A stretch of DNA of 64,000 bases from Furcasterigmium furcatum (lineage: Eukaryota > Ascomycota > Sordariomycetes > Glomerellales > Plectosphaerellaceae). Position numbers and translations under genes: made by a program. Position 1 is the first letter of the stretch; each line of letters starts with the position of its first letter. The DNA is taken from assembly GCA_001599815.1 (NCBI GenBank), contig BCIA01000002.1, positions 1,495,831 through 1,559,830 on the forward strand, written 5' to 3'. A model generated the notes under the pieces. It had not been told where the DNA came from, did no database searches, and saw only the letters and a list, made by a program, of their open reading frames with translations. This document shows, one piece after another, positions 9,837-19,468 of the stretch.

Positions 9837-11114
9837 ATGCCCGGCACCGAAGCTCCCATCGCGCCCCCCAAGAAGCGCATGAGCTTCAGCCAGAAGCTCT
9901 CCAAAATCACCAGCGGCCTCTCCCGCCACAAGGACACCGCCGCCGCCGCCCATAAGGACGACCACCACAAGGATGACGCCCAGCGCTCCTCCACAATGTC
10001 CAACGCGTCGACAACCTCCGAGGCTTCCAACGCCTCCACCGCCGCCTCGGAGGCGTCGACCACCACGTCGACAGCGCCGTCCCTGCCCCCGACGCGCGAG
10101 AAGTACTGCACCCTCCGCCTCGCTGAGGACTTCGCCATCACCATCGGCGACGGCTTTGAGCCCAACCCCAAGGGCTCCCTCGCAGACGCCTGGGACTTCC
10201 AGTACGGTCCCATCCGCTGGCCCAAGTTCCTGCGCCTCCTCCTCGTCTTCCCCGCCGTCTACCCTGGCGAGCCCCTCGAGACCCTCATCTTCCACGCCGA
10301 CCTGCACGAGGTCCCCTTCCGCATGCTAAAGTACGACCACGGCGAAGGCGACAGCTGGATGCACGTCAACGGCATGAAGAAGCTCGTCTCCCGCGGCCTC
10401 CACGAGGCCCTCATCGCCGTCCGCGAGCGCGCCCAGAAGAACGCCTACACCGTCCTCTGGATCGACGAGCTCTGCTGCAACCAGGACGACCCCGTCGAGT
10501 GCTCCGCCCACCTCCGCCTCAAGCGTGACATCGTCGCCGCCTGCACCGGCAAGACCGCCGTCGACTCGGCCCTCAACGCCAACTTTAAGCGCGGCCGCCG
10601 CAGTAGGCGCTCCGTCGAGGCCGACCGCGCCGAGTCCTCGCAGAACGGCAGCGGCCAGGAGCAGAAGGACACGCCACAGCAGAACGGCAGTGGCGGCAAC
10701 GGCGGCACTCCCTCCGCCTACCAGCGCTCCGGCCGCAGCCGCAACGTCTCCAACGCATCTGACCTTTCCGGCTCGACGGAGATCGCCCTCTCCTCGCGCT
10801 GGCAGTCGCGCGCGCAGTCCGTGGCCTCCATGCGCACCACCGAGCGGATAGGCCCCTCCGACAGCGAGGGCGGCTCCGCCGCCAGCTCCGGCACGGACGA
10901 GGACGACGACCAGGACCTCAAGGGCAAGCAGCCCGTGAAGTACCTGTCCGACGAGCGCAAGCTGTCGCCCCGACGCGCCAGGAGCCCGCGCCCCGGCTCC
11001 AGGCCCCCGCGCCTCTCCCTCACCTTCGACGCGCCGAAGCCGCCCCTGGACGACGGCCTGAAGAAGCACAGGGGGGAGAGGACCTATCATGTCATGAAGT
11101 CACAGCCGCTCTGA
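9837..11114 (+). CDS. Serine-rich protein with degenerate HET-domain-like motif
   Basis: 425 aa, intronless. The first 85 residues are low-complexity (Ala/Ser/Thr, His/Asp). The middle (about 90-225) is globular: FRMLKYDHGEGDSWMHVNG and LVSRGLHEALIAVRE lead to LWIDELCCNQDD at residues 207-218. That order (a small ng-like turn, an L-xx-AL helix, then LWID-xC-NQDD) is how the N-terminal part of HET (heterokaryon incompatibility) domains reads, with CINQ changed to CCNQ. The rest of a HET domain is missing. Instead the C-terminal 200 residues are disordered: Gln/Gly/Ser-rich with an acidic DEDDDQD stretch and basic PRRARSPRPGSRPPR. Whether it acts in self/non-self recognition is doubtful. It may be a HET-derived regulatory or scaffold protein. 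Confidence 0.8.
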   Translation: MPGTEAPIAPPKKRMSFSQKLSKITSGLSRHKDTAAAAHKDDHHKDDAQRSSTMSNASTTSEASNASTAASEASTTTSTAPSLPPTREKYCTLRLAEDFAITIGDGFEPNPKGSLADAWDFQYGPIRWPKFLRLLLVFPAVYPGEPLETLIFHADLHEVPFRMLKYDHGEGDSWMHVNGMKKLVSRGLHEALIAVRERAQKNAYTVLWIDELCCNQDDPVECSAHLRLKRDIVAACTGKTAVDSALNANFKRGRRSRRSVEADRAESSQNGSGQEQKDTPQQNGSGGNGGTPSAYQRSGRSRNVSNASDLSGSTEIALSSRWQSRAQSVASMRTTERIGPSDSEGGSAASSGTDEDDDQDLKGKQPVKYLSDERKLSPRRARSPRPGSRPPRLSLTFDAPKPPLDDGLKKHRGERTYHVMKSQPL

Positions 11115-11416
11115 AAACAGGGGCGGTGTCCATGTGGTTTTGCTGTCGCGTTGGGCGGGGGTAAGGGCGTTCAGGGTAAATTTTCTCACGTCGTCGTCGC
11201 TGTAGATGTCATCGTTCTTTCATATGTTTCTTCACAGCGTCGCGCGGTCTTGTCGTCTTTTTTCCAGATGTCACTCATAGCGGGAGCATAGCCGAATAAG
11301 TCTCGCGTTCGTTTGACGCGAGGCTGTTGATGACGATGAGATGCTTGATTTTTCTTCTAATTGACAGCTCGGGGGGTGGCGGGAGTGCATGTCGGGATTC
11401 CCCGGCCGCTACATCA
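11115..11416. other. Intergenic between converging genes
   Basis: About 300 bp between the ends of the serine-rich gene (plus) and the Zn2Cys6 regulator (minus). T-rich tracts (11210-11250) suit 3' ends. Nothing else seen. Confidence 0.5.
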
Positions 11417-13918
11417 TCACACGTAGGGGCCGAGGTCGATGTGGCCTTCGCCATCCAGCAGCTGGAACAGGTTCAGGTCGCCAAAGTTGGCGTCGCCGCC
11501 GACGTCCATCCTGCCCTCGAGGATGGCGGACAGGTCGGGCGTCCGGGGCAGCGAGCTGGAGAAGCCCAGGAAGCCGGGGTCGATGTCGCCAAATGGCGGT
11601 GTGCCAAGCCCCACGTAGCCAGGGAGGAGCGGGTTCGGCGCTCTCGCGACGGAGCCGCGTCGATCAGATGACGCCGACGGCGACTGGAACTGCCCTGGTG
11701 AGGGGTGGTGTTGTAGGAGCAGCCCGTGCTGCGCCTGCTCAGCCCCGCCGGCACCTTCGCGCGGCACGAGCCCGAAGAGCTGAGAGGAGCTCTCGGTCCG
11801 CTGCAGGCGCTCGCTCATCTCCTTTTTCTCAAGGTAATCAAGAGCCGAGGACAGCAGAGACCTTGCTATCAGCGCGTACTGGCCTGCGTTGGTGTCGTGT
11901 TTGGCGAAGTGCTCCAAGGCCTGGATGGAGTTCCTGGTGTATTTCTCCAGGATGCGGCCAAAGGATCCCAGCAGGCCGATGCCCAGGACGAGTGATGAGG
12001 CGAAGAGCCAAGAACTAACACAAAGTCAGGAAAGATGAAGGGACTGCGGGGTTCAGTGGGATGCTCACACAACGAGAGGCATGTTCCCCTGGAGGTGACG
12101 CCGCTCAATCAGCTCGGTCACAGTCTCCACCATGAACGTTGCCGAATCGATGCAAGCATCTGCCAGCTTGGACTTGCCTGATGAGAGGCTGTTTTTTCCA
12201 GAAGATTGCAAGTTGCTCGTGAGCCGTCGGTGAAGCTCGTACATGAGGAAAGGCCGAGAAACCAGGATCACAGCTGGTGGACGTCAGCCAGGCAGCGAGG
12301 AATGATACAGTACTGATGAGCTTACCATAGTAATATGAGCATAGAACCTGGCAGGCCCCCGACATCTTACTTGCGTATTCTTCCGACGGAGGGGCAACGA
12401 TGATTTGCTTCAGCTTGTGAAGCCATCTCAAGGACCACTCTCTCAGGCGACGCGAGATGCCTTCCGTCAATTGGTATGAAATCTTCTTACGCGAGTATAC
12501 CTCGAGGACGATCTCTTCGCTGATGAGAAAAATCTGGACCGACGCGTTGAGAATTTTGAAATTCTCGAGGCTGTCCTCATCCACGCAGGTGTACGGCACG
12601 GTGCAGTCCACGTCTGATGTCGCGGGTGGCCGGCCCATTGACGTGCTGAGGAAGAGATCCAACACCCTCAGGCTTTTCCACAGGCGGTCCCTACTGTTCA
12701 TCAGCATTGGCCCGTGAGAACAAGAAACACTGCAGTTACCTTTGCCGTTTTACATCGGTGCCGAATCGGGCGTTTATCTCTGTGCGGTGGACGCCGATCG
12801 AGTATGCCGCTCGTACCGCGATACCTATGGAGTGAGCGAATGACAGACAAAAGGCCGCAGAAGATGGCACCTACCAAAAAAGAGGAATGCCCCGTTAGGT
12901 TGACATGACCCCAGCATGTACAAGGTCACGAGGATGAAGGCCTGGATGGTGGTAACGGTGAGGTTGCCACCGAGATGCATCAAGGCATGGTTGCGAGCGT
13001 GCTCGAAGTACGCAGCAGCGAGATCCTCCTCGTCTGCCTGATACCCGATGGCAAGGACGAGAAAATTCACCACGCAAGACACATCGCCCGCTCGGTCTGG
13101 CTGGGTCGCCCATATGGAGATGTCGTCTTGCAGTCGCGTGTGCGAGAAGAGATCCACGAGCCCGCTGGTGACGGAGAAGTATGCCTGTACTGCACCAGGG
13201 ATGGTTTCATGGTGTAGGGGAGGAGGGGGCGACCCGGGGATGATTGCCGGCGGCTTCGCGTGGGAGATGTCGGCTGCCGAGAAGCGATTCGACTGCTGAG
13301 CAAAGGCATTGGGGTCGACGCGGGTGGTTACGAGCTGCCTCACCGTCTGGAAGAACGAGAGCGGCGCGCAGTCGCCGATGAAGACTACCCGAGGGGTCAG
13401 TCAGGGGTCGTCGTCTCCCTCACATCATCATCGTCGAGTTCCATACTCAGCTTTCCTTGAGCATCGCGCAGCAGACGGGCCTCCCGTGGCACTTCCGTCT
13501 CTTCGTCAGCCATGGCATCCTGCTGCGGCGCTGCAGCTTGCCGCGTCGGCGTCGGCGCATCACTCTGGTGCCGGCTTGCGTGATATGATGCCGGCTGAGG
13601 CGAGCCCTGATGCCTACTGAGGCGGTCAGAGCCTGGAATCGACGGCGGAGGCGTGGCCGTCGCCCTGGATGCGGCGGTCCGTCGTCGATGCTGCGGGGAG
13701 TAATGGCACGTCGAGGCACGTTGGCGGCGGGAGCAATAGCCACAGGGAAGTTGGCCGTCACATTTAACTATGATAGCAACCGGTCAATTCTCGTTGCCAT
13801 TGGTATTTCTTGGATGAAGGACACGCAATGGCAGTCTACCTTTTCTCGCCTTGCAACTATCACACGCATTGGCGATGCGCGCCCGGACCTGCGGGCGGCG
13901 GTCGGGATCGACGTCCAT
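11417..13918 (-). CDS. Zn2Cys6 transcription factor, candidate regulator of the IDO/kynureninase pair
   Basis: 720 aa from seven exons (13918..13840, 13767..13447, 13384..12875, 12824..12740, 12690..12326, 12273..12069, 12014..11417; introns 49-72 bp). The Zn cluster is at residues 19-47: CDSCKARK joined by splicing to VKCDGQLPCGYC, with C19, C22, C29, C35, C38, C47. The second splice gives KLIFIGDCAPLSFFQTVRQL, the start of the fungal_trans-type middle homology region. Later exons carry AYSIGVHRTEINARFG and FLMYELHRRL, typical of that domain. The C-terminus is Ser/Pro/Gly-rich and probably activating. Start chosen at the Met just before the basic stretch; an upstream in-frame Met exists. Its own promoter has the same CGGATG sites as the IDO/kynureninase promoter, suggesting autoregulation and local control (inference). 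Confidence 0.9.
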
Positions 13919-14459
13919 GGCCAGCAAACGACGGGCGCTCAGGGGCACGCGGGATGCGGAAGTGCCACGGCGTCTTCGATGTATTGGTGTAACGTCAATG
14001 GGCGGATGGGACGATGGATGAAGTATGCAAGCCGACGGAAGCTGGGGACCTGCATCCGTCATCCGAAGCAATTGGGGACCGAAGCCTCCGAAACCGCAGC
14101 GGATCGGATGACTCAGCAGACCGAGCTCGGCTTAAGGTCCCTCTGTGGAGCTCATCCTATCGCCTCGGATGTTCATTTTTCTCTCATAAGGGACCCACTC
14201 ATCTTCCGAACATCCGCGTTCCGCCTATGCATCCGAACTTGCGTCCGCAGTTGCTCACGAGGTCATTCAAGTCTCCGGGCAATCCGGCACTTCGGACGCC
14301 AATCATGGGCAGGAGGGTTTGCAAAAACGGAAAGACCAGGATTTTCCATTTCCTGGGCGTGCTCATTACGTCGTCAGAGGGTCTAAGGTACATACATCTT
14401 CTAAATCCAACGCTCTTCGCTCATGCTGTGGCTGTGCTGTGCTGTGCAGTCCTGTCGAA
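13919..14459. promoter_or_regulatory. Promoter of the Zn2Cys6 regulator, rich in CGGATG/CATCCG sites
   Basis: Seven copies of CGGATG or its complement CATCCG in 541 bp: 14003, 14053, 14060, 14105, 14166, 14211 and 14230 (start positions). Two are 7 bp apart (14053 and 14060) and extra CCG triplets follow at 14079, 14088 and 14094. Zn2Cys6 proteins bind CGG triplets. The IDO gene ends at 14460, so this interval serves only the regulator. Confidence 0.6.
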
Positions 14460-15825
14460 TCAATGTCGCTTGCCCAGTTCGCCCGCGTGTGACGTCTCGT
14501 CCCTCGACTGCTTCAGGAACGGCATCAATGCCGTGCCGCCCGTGCCCGTCAGCTCCCCCGAGTCCTTGGTGGCCTCGGATGCACTCGCCAGGTCGACCTT
14601 GCTGCTCCCGTGACCTGGTGGCGCCTTGCCCTTCTTCGACGGCAGCACGATGTACCGCGCCACGATCTGGAGGTGCTTGTTTCTGAACTCCGTCATGCAC
14701 TGCGTCGCGTTTTGGTACGCGTCCCTGAGCCTCTCCTGCTCGGGGGTCTTGGGCTCCACCATGGCCAGCTCGCGGATGCTTCCCAGCCTGGCGACGTGGT
14801 CGAGGAACCGGTGGTGAGGGCCGGGCATGTAGCACCTGACCTGTTCGTGGAACGTCGGCTCCTGGGACTTCTTCACGCTGTGGGGACCCTCGCCGTGGGA
14901 GAAGTGCTCGACGCCGAGGACGATGTCGAGGAACTGGATGAGGGAGCTCTGGCCGTTGCTGCCACCGCGAAGCTCCTGCCAGCTGCCCTTTCCATCACCC
15001 TCGTCGTAGAAGACGCCGTTCGGCAGCCCTGCGGAGCCCATGTTCTTGCTGCCGGCCAGGAAGGGACGGATCTTGTAGAAGAACACCATGGGGTCGCACT
15101 GCTCGTACATCCGTTCGAGCAGGGCGCCGGTCTTCCGGATGGTGCCGGCAAGTTTCTCGAGGGATGCCGTGACGGTTGCGTAGTCACGCGTCTTGACAGC
15201 GTCGAGGGCCTTGAGCATCGATGAGACGATGTGGCCGCCCTCGGCCTCCATGGCCACGGAGACAAGGTAGAACCATGCCTCGTCCTTGGTCCCGGTGAAG
15301 GTGTGTAGGGACTCAAGTTTGTCCAGATCGGTGAAGTCGGCCGACGGGCTGGAGTAGTTCCAGAGATTCAATGCTGCGTATGTTGCGACTGGTGGCAGCT
15401 CGAGATGCGCGGAGACGCGGAGAAGAGGAACTGACACTCCAGGAGGAAGGATCTGATCGTTGTTAGTGTGACGGTCTCCCTCAGCGGTCCTAGAATCGAC
15501 ATACCTCCTGGGCCTTCTCTCCTCCCCACACATATCCATGTAGTAGGAAAGACAAGATGACATAGGCTCGCCTCCACTCGGCCTCTGTCCTGAGTCTGTC
15601 TGTTGAGAGGACTGGGAGTTGCTTCACTTCGGAGTGGAGCTTGCCGGTGCTGAGTAAAAGGGGCAGGTGGTGGATAATCCTCTCCCATGGGGCGTAGTAG
15701 GAGTCTGGGAGATACTTGAGAGGGGCCTCCAGAGGAAGAAATCCGTTTTCTGTCACGGCGTACTTCCTCATCTGAGACTTGATGGAGGCATCGTTTGCCG
15801 GGGATGAAATGGCGTGAGGAGACAT
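14460..15825 (-). CDS. BNA2: Indoleamine 2,3-dioxygenase (IDO)
   Basis: Haem enzyme that opens the indole ring of L-tryptophan to N-formylkynurenine, the first step of the kynurenine route. 437 aa from two exons (15825..15505 and 15452..14460; 52-bp intron). Family landmarks in order: LPDSYYAPWERIIHHLPLLL, WNYSSP, MVFFYKIRPFL, GGSNGQSSLIQFLDIVLGVEH, CYMPGPHHRFLDHVARLGSIRE, and RNKHLQIVARYIVLPS. The His of KHLQIV (about residue 367) corresponds to the proximal haem ligand of the family. The C-terminal 60 residues after YIVLPS are a low-complexity extension. It shares a 594-bp divergent promoter with kynureninase. The gene symbol reflects the yeast IDO-family enzyme; this may be a paralogue used for catabolism rather than NAD synthesis. 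Confidence 0.95.
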
Positions 15826-16419
15826 TGCTGATGGATCTATGGAATCATTGCGAGATACCAGTGAGAGACAGAGGGCAAAAGGGTGTTGCTATTATAACCA
15901 CCTCCCTCAAGGTGGGAAGACATCTGACATCCGCATTTTCTCTCGTGTTCCGAAGTACACGGGAGCGGGTAGGCACGGATGGCGGGAGACCAAGATCTGG
16001 CGGTCAGGGGCGGGCTGCTGGGTTCATCCGTGACGTAAACCGACGGGATCAAGATTATGTCTCGATTTCGTGCGGCAAACGGATGCGCAAGTGCTGCTCC
16101 CCGGCGGCTGCCCGGGTGGTTGTTGCCTCCTTCCCAAGACGGCACCAGAGACGGAAGGGGAAATTGGATGGATCCTCGGATGCGGAAGACGGAAGACGGA
16201 TGCCGGAAGGCGGATGCCGGCATTTCTCGATAAAATTATGGGTCCGTCGGATTGGCGCGGCAGTGATTGAGTGACGAACTCCGGCACCAAGCGTCCAGCG
16301 ATAGCACTACAAAGTGAATGAGGACACCCAGGTGCACACGCAATTGCAGCACCTCCTCCGGCTCATTGCGAAAACAGACAGCAGCATTCCTTCCGCACTC
16401 GTACGATCAATCTCCCAAC
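15826..16419. promoter_or_regulatory. Divergent IDO/kynureninase promoter with seven CGGATG sites
   Basis: 594 bp between two divergent ATGs. CGGATG/CATCCG occurs at 15928, 15976, 16025, 16080, 16177, 16197 and 16211. Nearby gene-free intervals of similar or larger size (for example 37887-39153) show none. TATAATA (complement) lies around 15889-15895 on the IDO side. The density, and sharing with the regulator promoter, mark this as the likely control region of the small tryptophan-degrading module. Confidence 0.65.
16177..16220 (+). promoter_or_regulatory. Heptad-phased CGG array (seven CGG triplets)
   Basis: CGG triplets start at 16177, 16183, 16190, 16197, 16204, 16211 and 16218, so one step of 6 and five steps of 7 bp. 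The intervening bases are AWG-like (ATG, AAGA, AAGA, ATGC, AAGG, ATGC). The array is about 200 bp before the kynureninase ATG. It reads as a direct-repeat binding platform for a Zn2Cys6 regulator; that is inference, the phasing is directly visible. Confidence 0.6.
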
Positions 16420-17998
16420 ATGAGCTCATCCGCCCTCCTCTCGCAGATCCGATCTGCCGGCGCCGCCAAGTTCCCCTCAAACGCCAACTCCGTCGAGTTT
16501 GCTCAGGAGCTCGATGCCCAAGACTCCCTACGTCACCTGAGGGACGAGTTCACTCTGCCCACCAGGAAGTCTCTCAAGAAGAAGGCCCTTGACGGAACAC
16601 TGCCAAGTGAGATCCCACCCCTGCCTCTCCCCAGACTTCATCCCTGACTTTCCCAGACGGGTCCAAGCTGAATGGCCACACTAATGGCGTCAACGGCACA
16701 TCTACCCCTCCCTCAGAAGACGACCGAGAGTCGATCTATTTCTGCGGCAACTCTCTCGGTGTGCAGCCCAAGGCAGTTCGGGAGTATGTCCAGGCTCAGC
16801 TTGAGACATGGTCCTCCATCGGCGTGAATGGCCACTTCTCCGCCCCGGGCAACTCGCCCCTCGTCTGCTGGCAGGACATGGCTGAGGACTGCGCGAAGAA
16901 GAGCGCTCACATCGTCGGCGCAAAGCCCGAGGAGATCGTCATCATGAACACCTTGACGGTGAACCTGCACATGCTCATGGCCAGCTTCTACCGCCCGACC
17001 GAGAAGAAGCACAAGATCATCCTCGAGTGGAGGCCCTTCCCCAGCGACTTTGTGAGTTTTCCTACGTGAAGATGAAAAGCCCATCTTACTGACCTCGGCG
17101 ATAGTACGTTTTTGAGTCCCAGCTTCAATGGCACGGCCTCGACCCTGCCAAGTCGATGGTGCAGATCCAGCCCGATGAGAACTTTTACATCTCGACGGAC
17201 CTTATCCTCAAGACCATCGACGAGCAAGCCGAGGAGACCGCGCTGATCCTGCTTCCCGGAATCCAGTACTACAGCGGCCAGCTCTTCGACATTCCCCGCA
17301 TCACAAAGTACGCCCAGGAGAAGGGCATCGTCGTCGGCTGGGACCTCGCCCACGCCGCCGGCAACGTCCCCCTGAAGCTTCACGACTGGAACGTCGACTT
17401 CGCAGCATGGTGCACCTACAAGTACCAGAACGCCGGCCCCGGCGCCATCGCCGGCGCGTACGTCCACGAGAGGCACGGCGCCGTCGAGCGCGACGCCGAC
17501 GGCCGCCCGCAGTTCCGCCACCGCCTGACGGGCTGGTACGGCGGCGACAAGTCCGTCCGGTTCAACATGGACAACAAGTTCCTCCCCACCGTCGGCGCCG
17601 GCGGCTTCCAGGTCTCCAACCCCTCCGCGCTGGACCTCGCCGCCCTGTCCGGCGCGCTGTCCGTCTTCGGCAAGACCGACATGGAGTCCCTCCGGGCCAA
17701 GGCCCTGCTCCTCACCGCCTATGCCGAGCACCTCCTCGACGGCATCGTGGCGGACAGCACGGCGGCGGAGGCGCCCCTTCGCGTCCTGACCCCGCGCAAC
17801 CCCGAGGAGAGGGGCACCCAGCTGAGCGTGCTGCTGCGGGACGGCCTGCTCGACAAGGTCGCCGAGTCGCTGACGGAGGAGGGTATCGTGTGCGACAAGC
17901 GGAAGCCGGGCGTCATCCGAGTGGCCCCCGTGCCCCTGTACTGCTCGTTCGAGGACGTGTGGAAGTTCATGGACGTCCTGAGGAAGGCGATCGCATAG
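16420..17998 (+). CDS. BNA5: Kynureninase
   Basis: PLP enzyme that cleaves (3-hydroxy)kynurenine to (3-hydroxy)anthranilate and alanine. 491 aa from three exons (16420..16606, 16657..17051, 17105..17998). Markers: IYFCGNSLGVQPKAVREYV near the N-terminus, MNTLTVNLHMLMASFYRPT, GWDLAHAAGNVPL (the Asp that holds the PLP ring nitrogen), and WCTYKYQNAGPGAIAG, whose Lys at about residue 300 forms the Schiff base. HRLTGWYGG and GGFQVSNP follow as usual. An unusual NGHTNGVNGTSTPPSEDD linker lies at the exon 1/2 junction. It is paired head to head with IDO; together they turn tryptophan into anthranilate-type products once formamidase, not seen here, removes the formyl group. Confidence 0.95.
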
Positions 17999-18622
17999 CC
18001 CTGCATCAGCACAAAATGTAATTATGAGTAATACGATATGACCATGCCACATCATCCGTGCGACTTGTGTGAAATGGAGGATCCCGGACAGCCCCCTCGT
18101 CTTCTGGATGGGTTGGTGACCGAACTAGAATAGGAATATGCTGCCTTCCAAATGCGATCTTGACCAGGCTGGCAGTCAGGGCTAAATCCGCAGGCCTGCC
18201 TAATAAGTCTCGATGGCATAGAAGGGCCTCGACACGAGTGTTCATAACACTGACCTTGCCGCTGGAGTGATGGGTGACGATATTGCGGAGTAGATTCTCT
18301 GGGTCGCCAGTCGACCTGATCACGTCCAAGTTGCAGAAAGGTAAATCGTGTTATTATGTTCCCAAAATCAGAGATCGAGATCGTTTAAAAATGCAGCACG
18401 TCTCATATTTACGCCAAGCTAAAACAACATCAGGCGGCACGTGTCGCAGCCGGTTTGTATACCCCATCACATCCGCTCCACTCAGCCCATGTTGTGGAGG
18501 CGGTAATGTGATTGTATTAAATTAAGTTCCTGACGTCCGCCGACATCTGACTGACACCTCAGGCCCATTATTGCTCATCTACATGCGTGTGTCCTGAACT
18601 GTCTCTCCACGTTGGTGGGATC
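17999..18622. other. Intergenic between converging genes
   Basis: About 620 bp between the end of kynureninase (plus) and the end of the GPI-anchored gene (minus). No gene or repeat recognised. Confidence 0.5.
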
Positions 18623-19468
18623 TCACATCAGAGCGTAGAAGACCACAGCAACAACACCGGCAACGGCCGAAAGGCCAGAGACCGGCAGACGGCCCGCCCC
18701 CGCGACAGGTACTTCCGTGGGCGACGTAGTGGGCTTCGAAGTGTCGGTCGGCCTGGTGACGATGCTACCGCCGCTGGTGGTCGTCCTGAGACCAAGGCCA
18801 CGCAGAAAGTAGCAGCCGTCGATCAGAACGCAAACCTGGTCGGGGTACTGGTGTGCCGGGTTGCAGCTGTAGTCGCCTGCGGCGTTGGTGGTGCCCGGGG
18901 GAGGGCAGCCCGTTTGCGTGGGGCTCGGAGCGGAAGAAGTGCTGCTGACGGTGCCGCTGGGGGTGAGGCTGGTGTTCAAGCCCAGGCCGCGGAGGACGTA
19001 GCAGCCGCCAACAAGCGCGCAGGCTTCGCCTGGGTACTGCTGCGCCGGGTCACATCCCTTGTCGCCGGCAGGATTGGTTGTGCCCGCGGCAGGGCAGCCC
19101 GTGGGCTGGGGAGGGGCGGAGCTGGTGCTCGTGAGGAGACCGAGGCCGCGGAGGACGTAGCANCCNCCGACNAGGGCGCAGGCTTCGCCGGGGTACTGCT
19201 GCGCCGGGTCACATCCCTTGTCGCCGGCAGGATTGGTTGTGCCCGCGGCAGGGCAGCCCGTGGGCTGGGGANNGNCGGAGNTGGNGCTCGTGAGGAGACC
19301 GAGGCCGCGGAGGACGTAGCANCCNCCGACAAGGGCGCAGGCTTCGCCGGGGTATTGCTGCGCCGGGGCACATCCGGTGTCGCCGGCAGCATTGGTTGTA
19401 CCGGCGGCAGGGCAGTCAGCGGCGACGGCAAGGCCGGCGAGCGTGGCGAGGGCAATGGAATACTTCAT
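18623..19468 (-). CDS. GPI-anchored cell-surface protein with four Cys-rich tandem repeats
   Basis: 281 aa, single exon; start chosen at MKYSIALATLAGLAVAA, a clean signal peptide. Four repeats follow, each CP-x-GTTN-GD--C-PA-QYP---C----CY-LRGLGL with four Cys. The central copies are joined by Ser/Thr/Pro linkers and have a 53-residue (159-bp) period. The C-terminus (TTSPTEVPVAGAGRLPVSGL, then a hydrophobic tail ending in FYALM) fits a GPI signal. The last repeat (CPPPGTTNAAGDYSCNPAHQ) is the most diverged. Ten N bases at 19163-19325 fall only inside near-identical repeats. Role unknown; most likely a wall or surface module. The repeats may bind a glycan, but no known carbohydrate-binding signature was recognised. 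Confidence 0.88.
   Translation of the reverse strand: MKYSIALATLAGLAVAADCPAAGTTNAAGDTGCAPAQQYPGEACALVXXCYVLRGLGLLTSXXSXXPQPTGCPAAGTTNPAGDKGCDPAQQYPGEACAXVXXCYVLRGLGLLTSTSSAPPQPTGCPAAGTTNPAGDKGCDPAQQYPGEACALVGGCYVLRGLGLNTSLTPSGTVSSTSSAPSPTQTGCPPPGTTNAAGDYSCNPAHQYPDQVCVLIDGCYFLRGLGLRTTTSGGSIVTRPTDTSKPTTSPTEVPVAGAGRLPVSGLSAVAGVVAVVFYALM
19023..19340. repeat. Near-identical 159-bp tandem coding repeat with ambiguous bases
   Basis: Two adjacent 159-bp units (for example GTGAGGAGAC at 19131 and again at 19290) are almost identical. Ten Ns sit at 19163, 19166, 19172, 19272, 19273, 19275, 19281, 19285, 19322 and 19325. Copy number may be mis-assembled. Confidence 0.8.

Noticed and set aside
8699..9955. 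418-codon plus-strand frame
   Set aside because: Overlaps the leader and start of the serine-rich gene in another frame, Pro/Arg-rich low-information sequence, typical of GC-rich noncoding DNA.
16988..18055. 355-codon minus-strand frame
   Set aside because: Antisense shadow of kynureninase.
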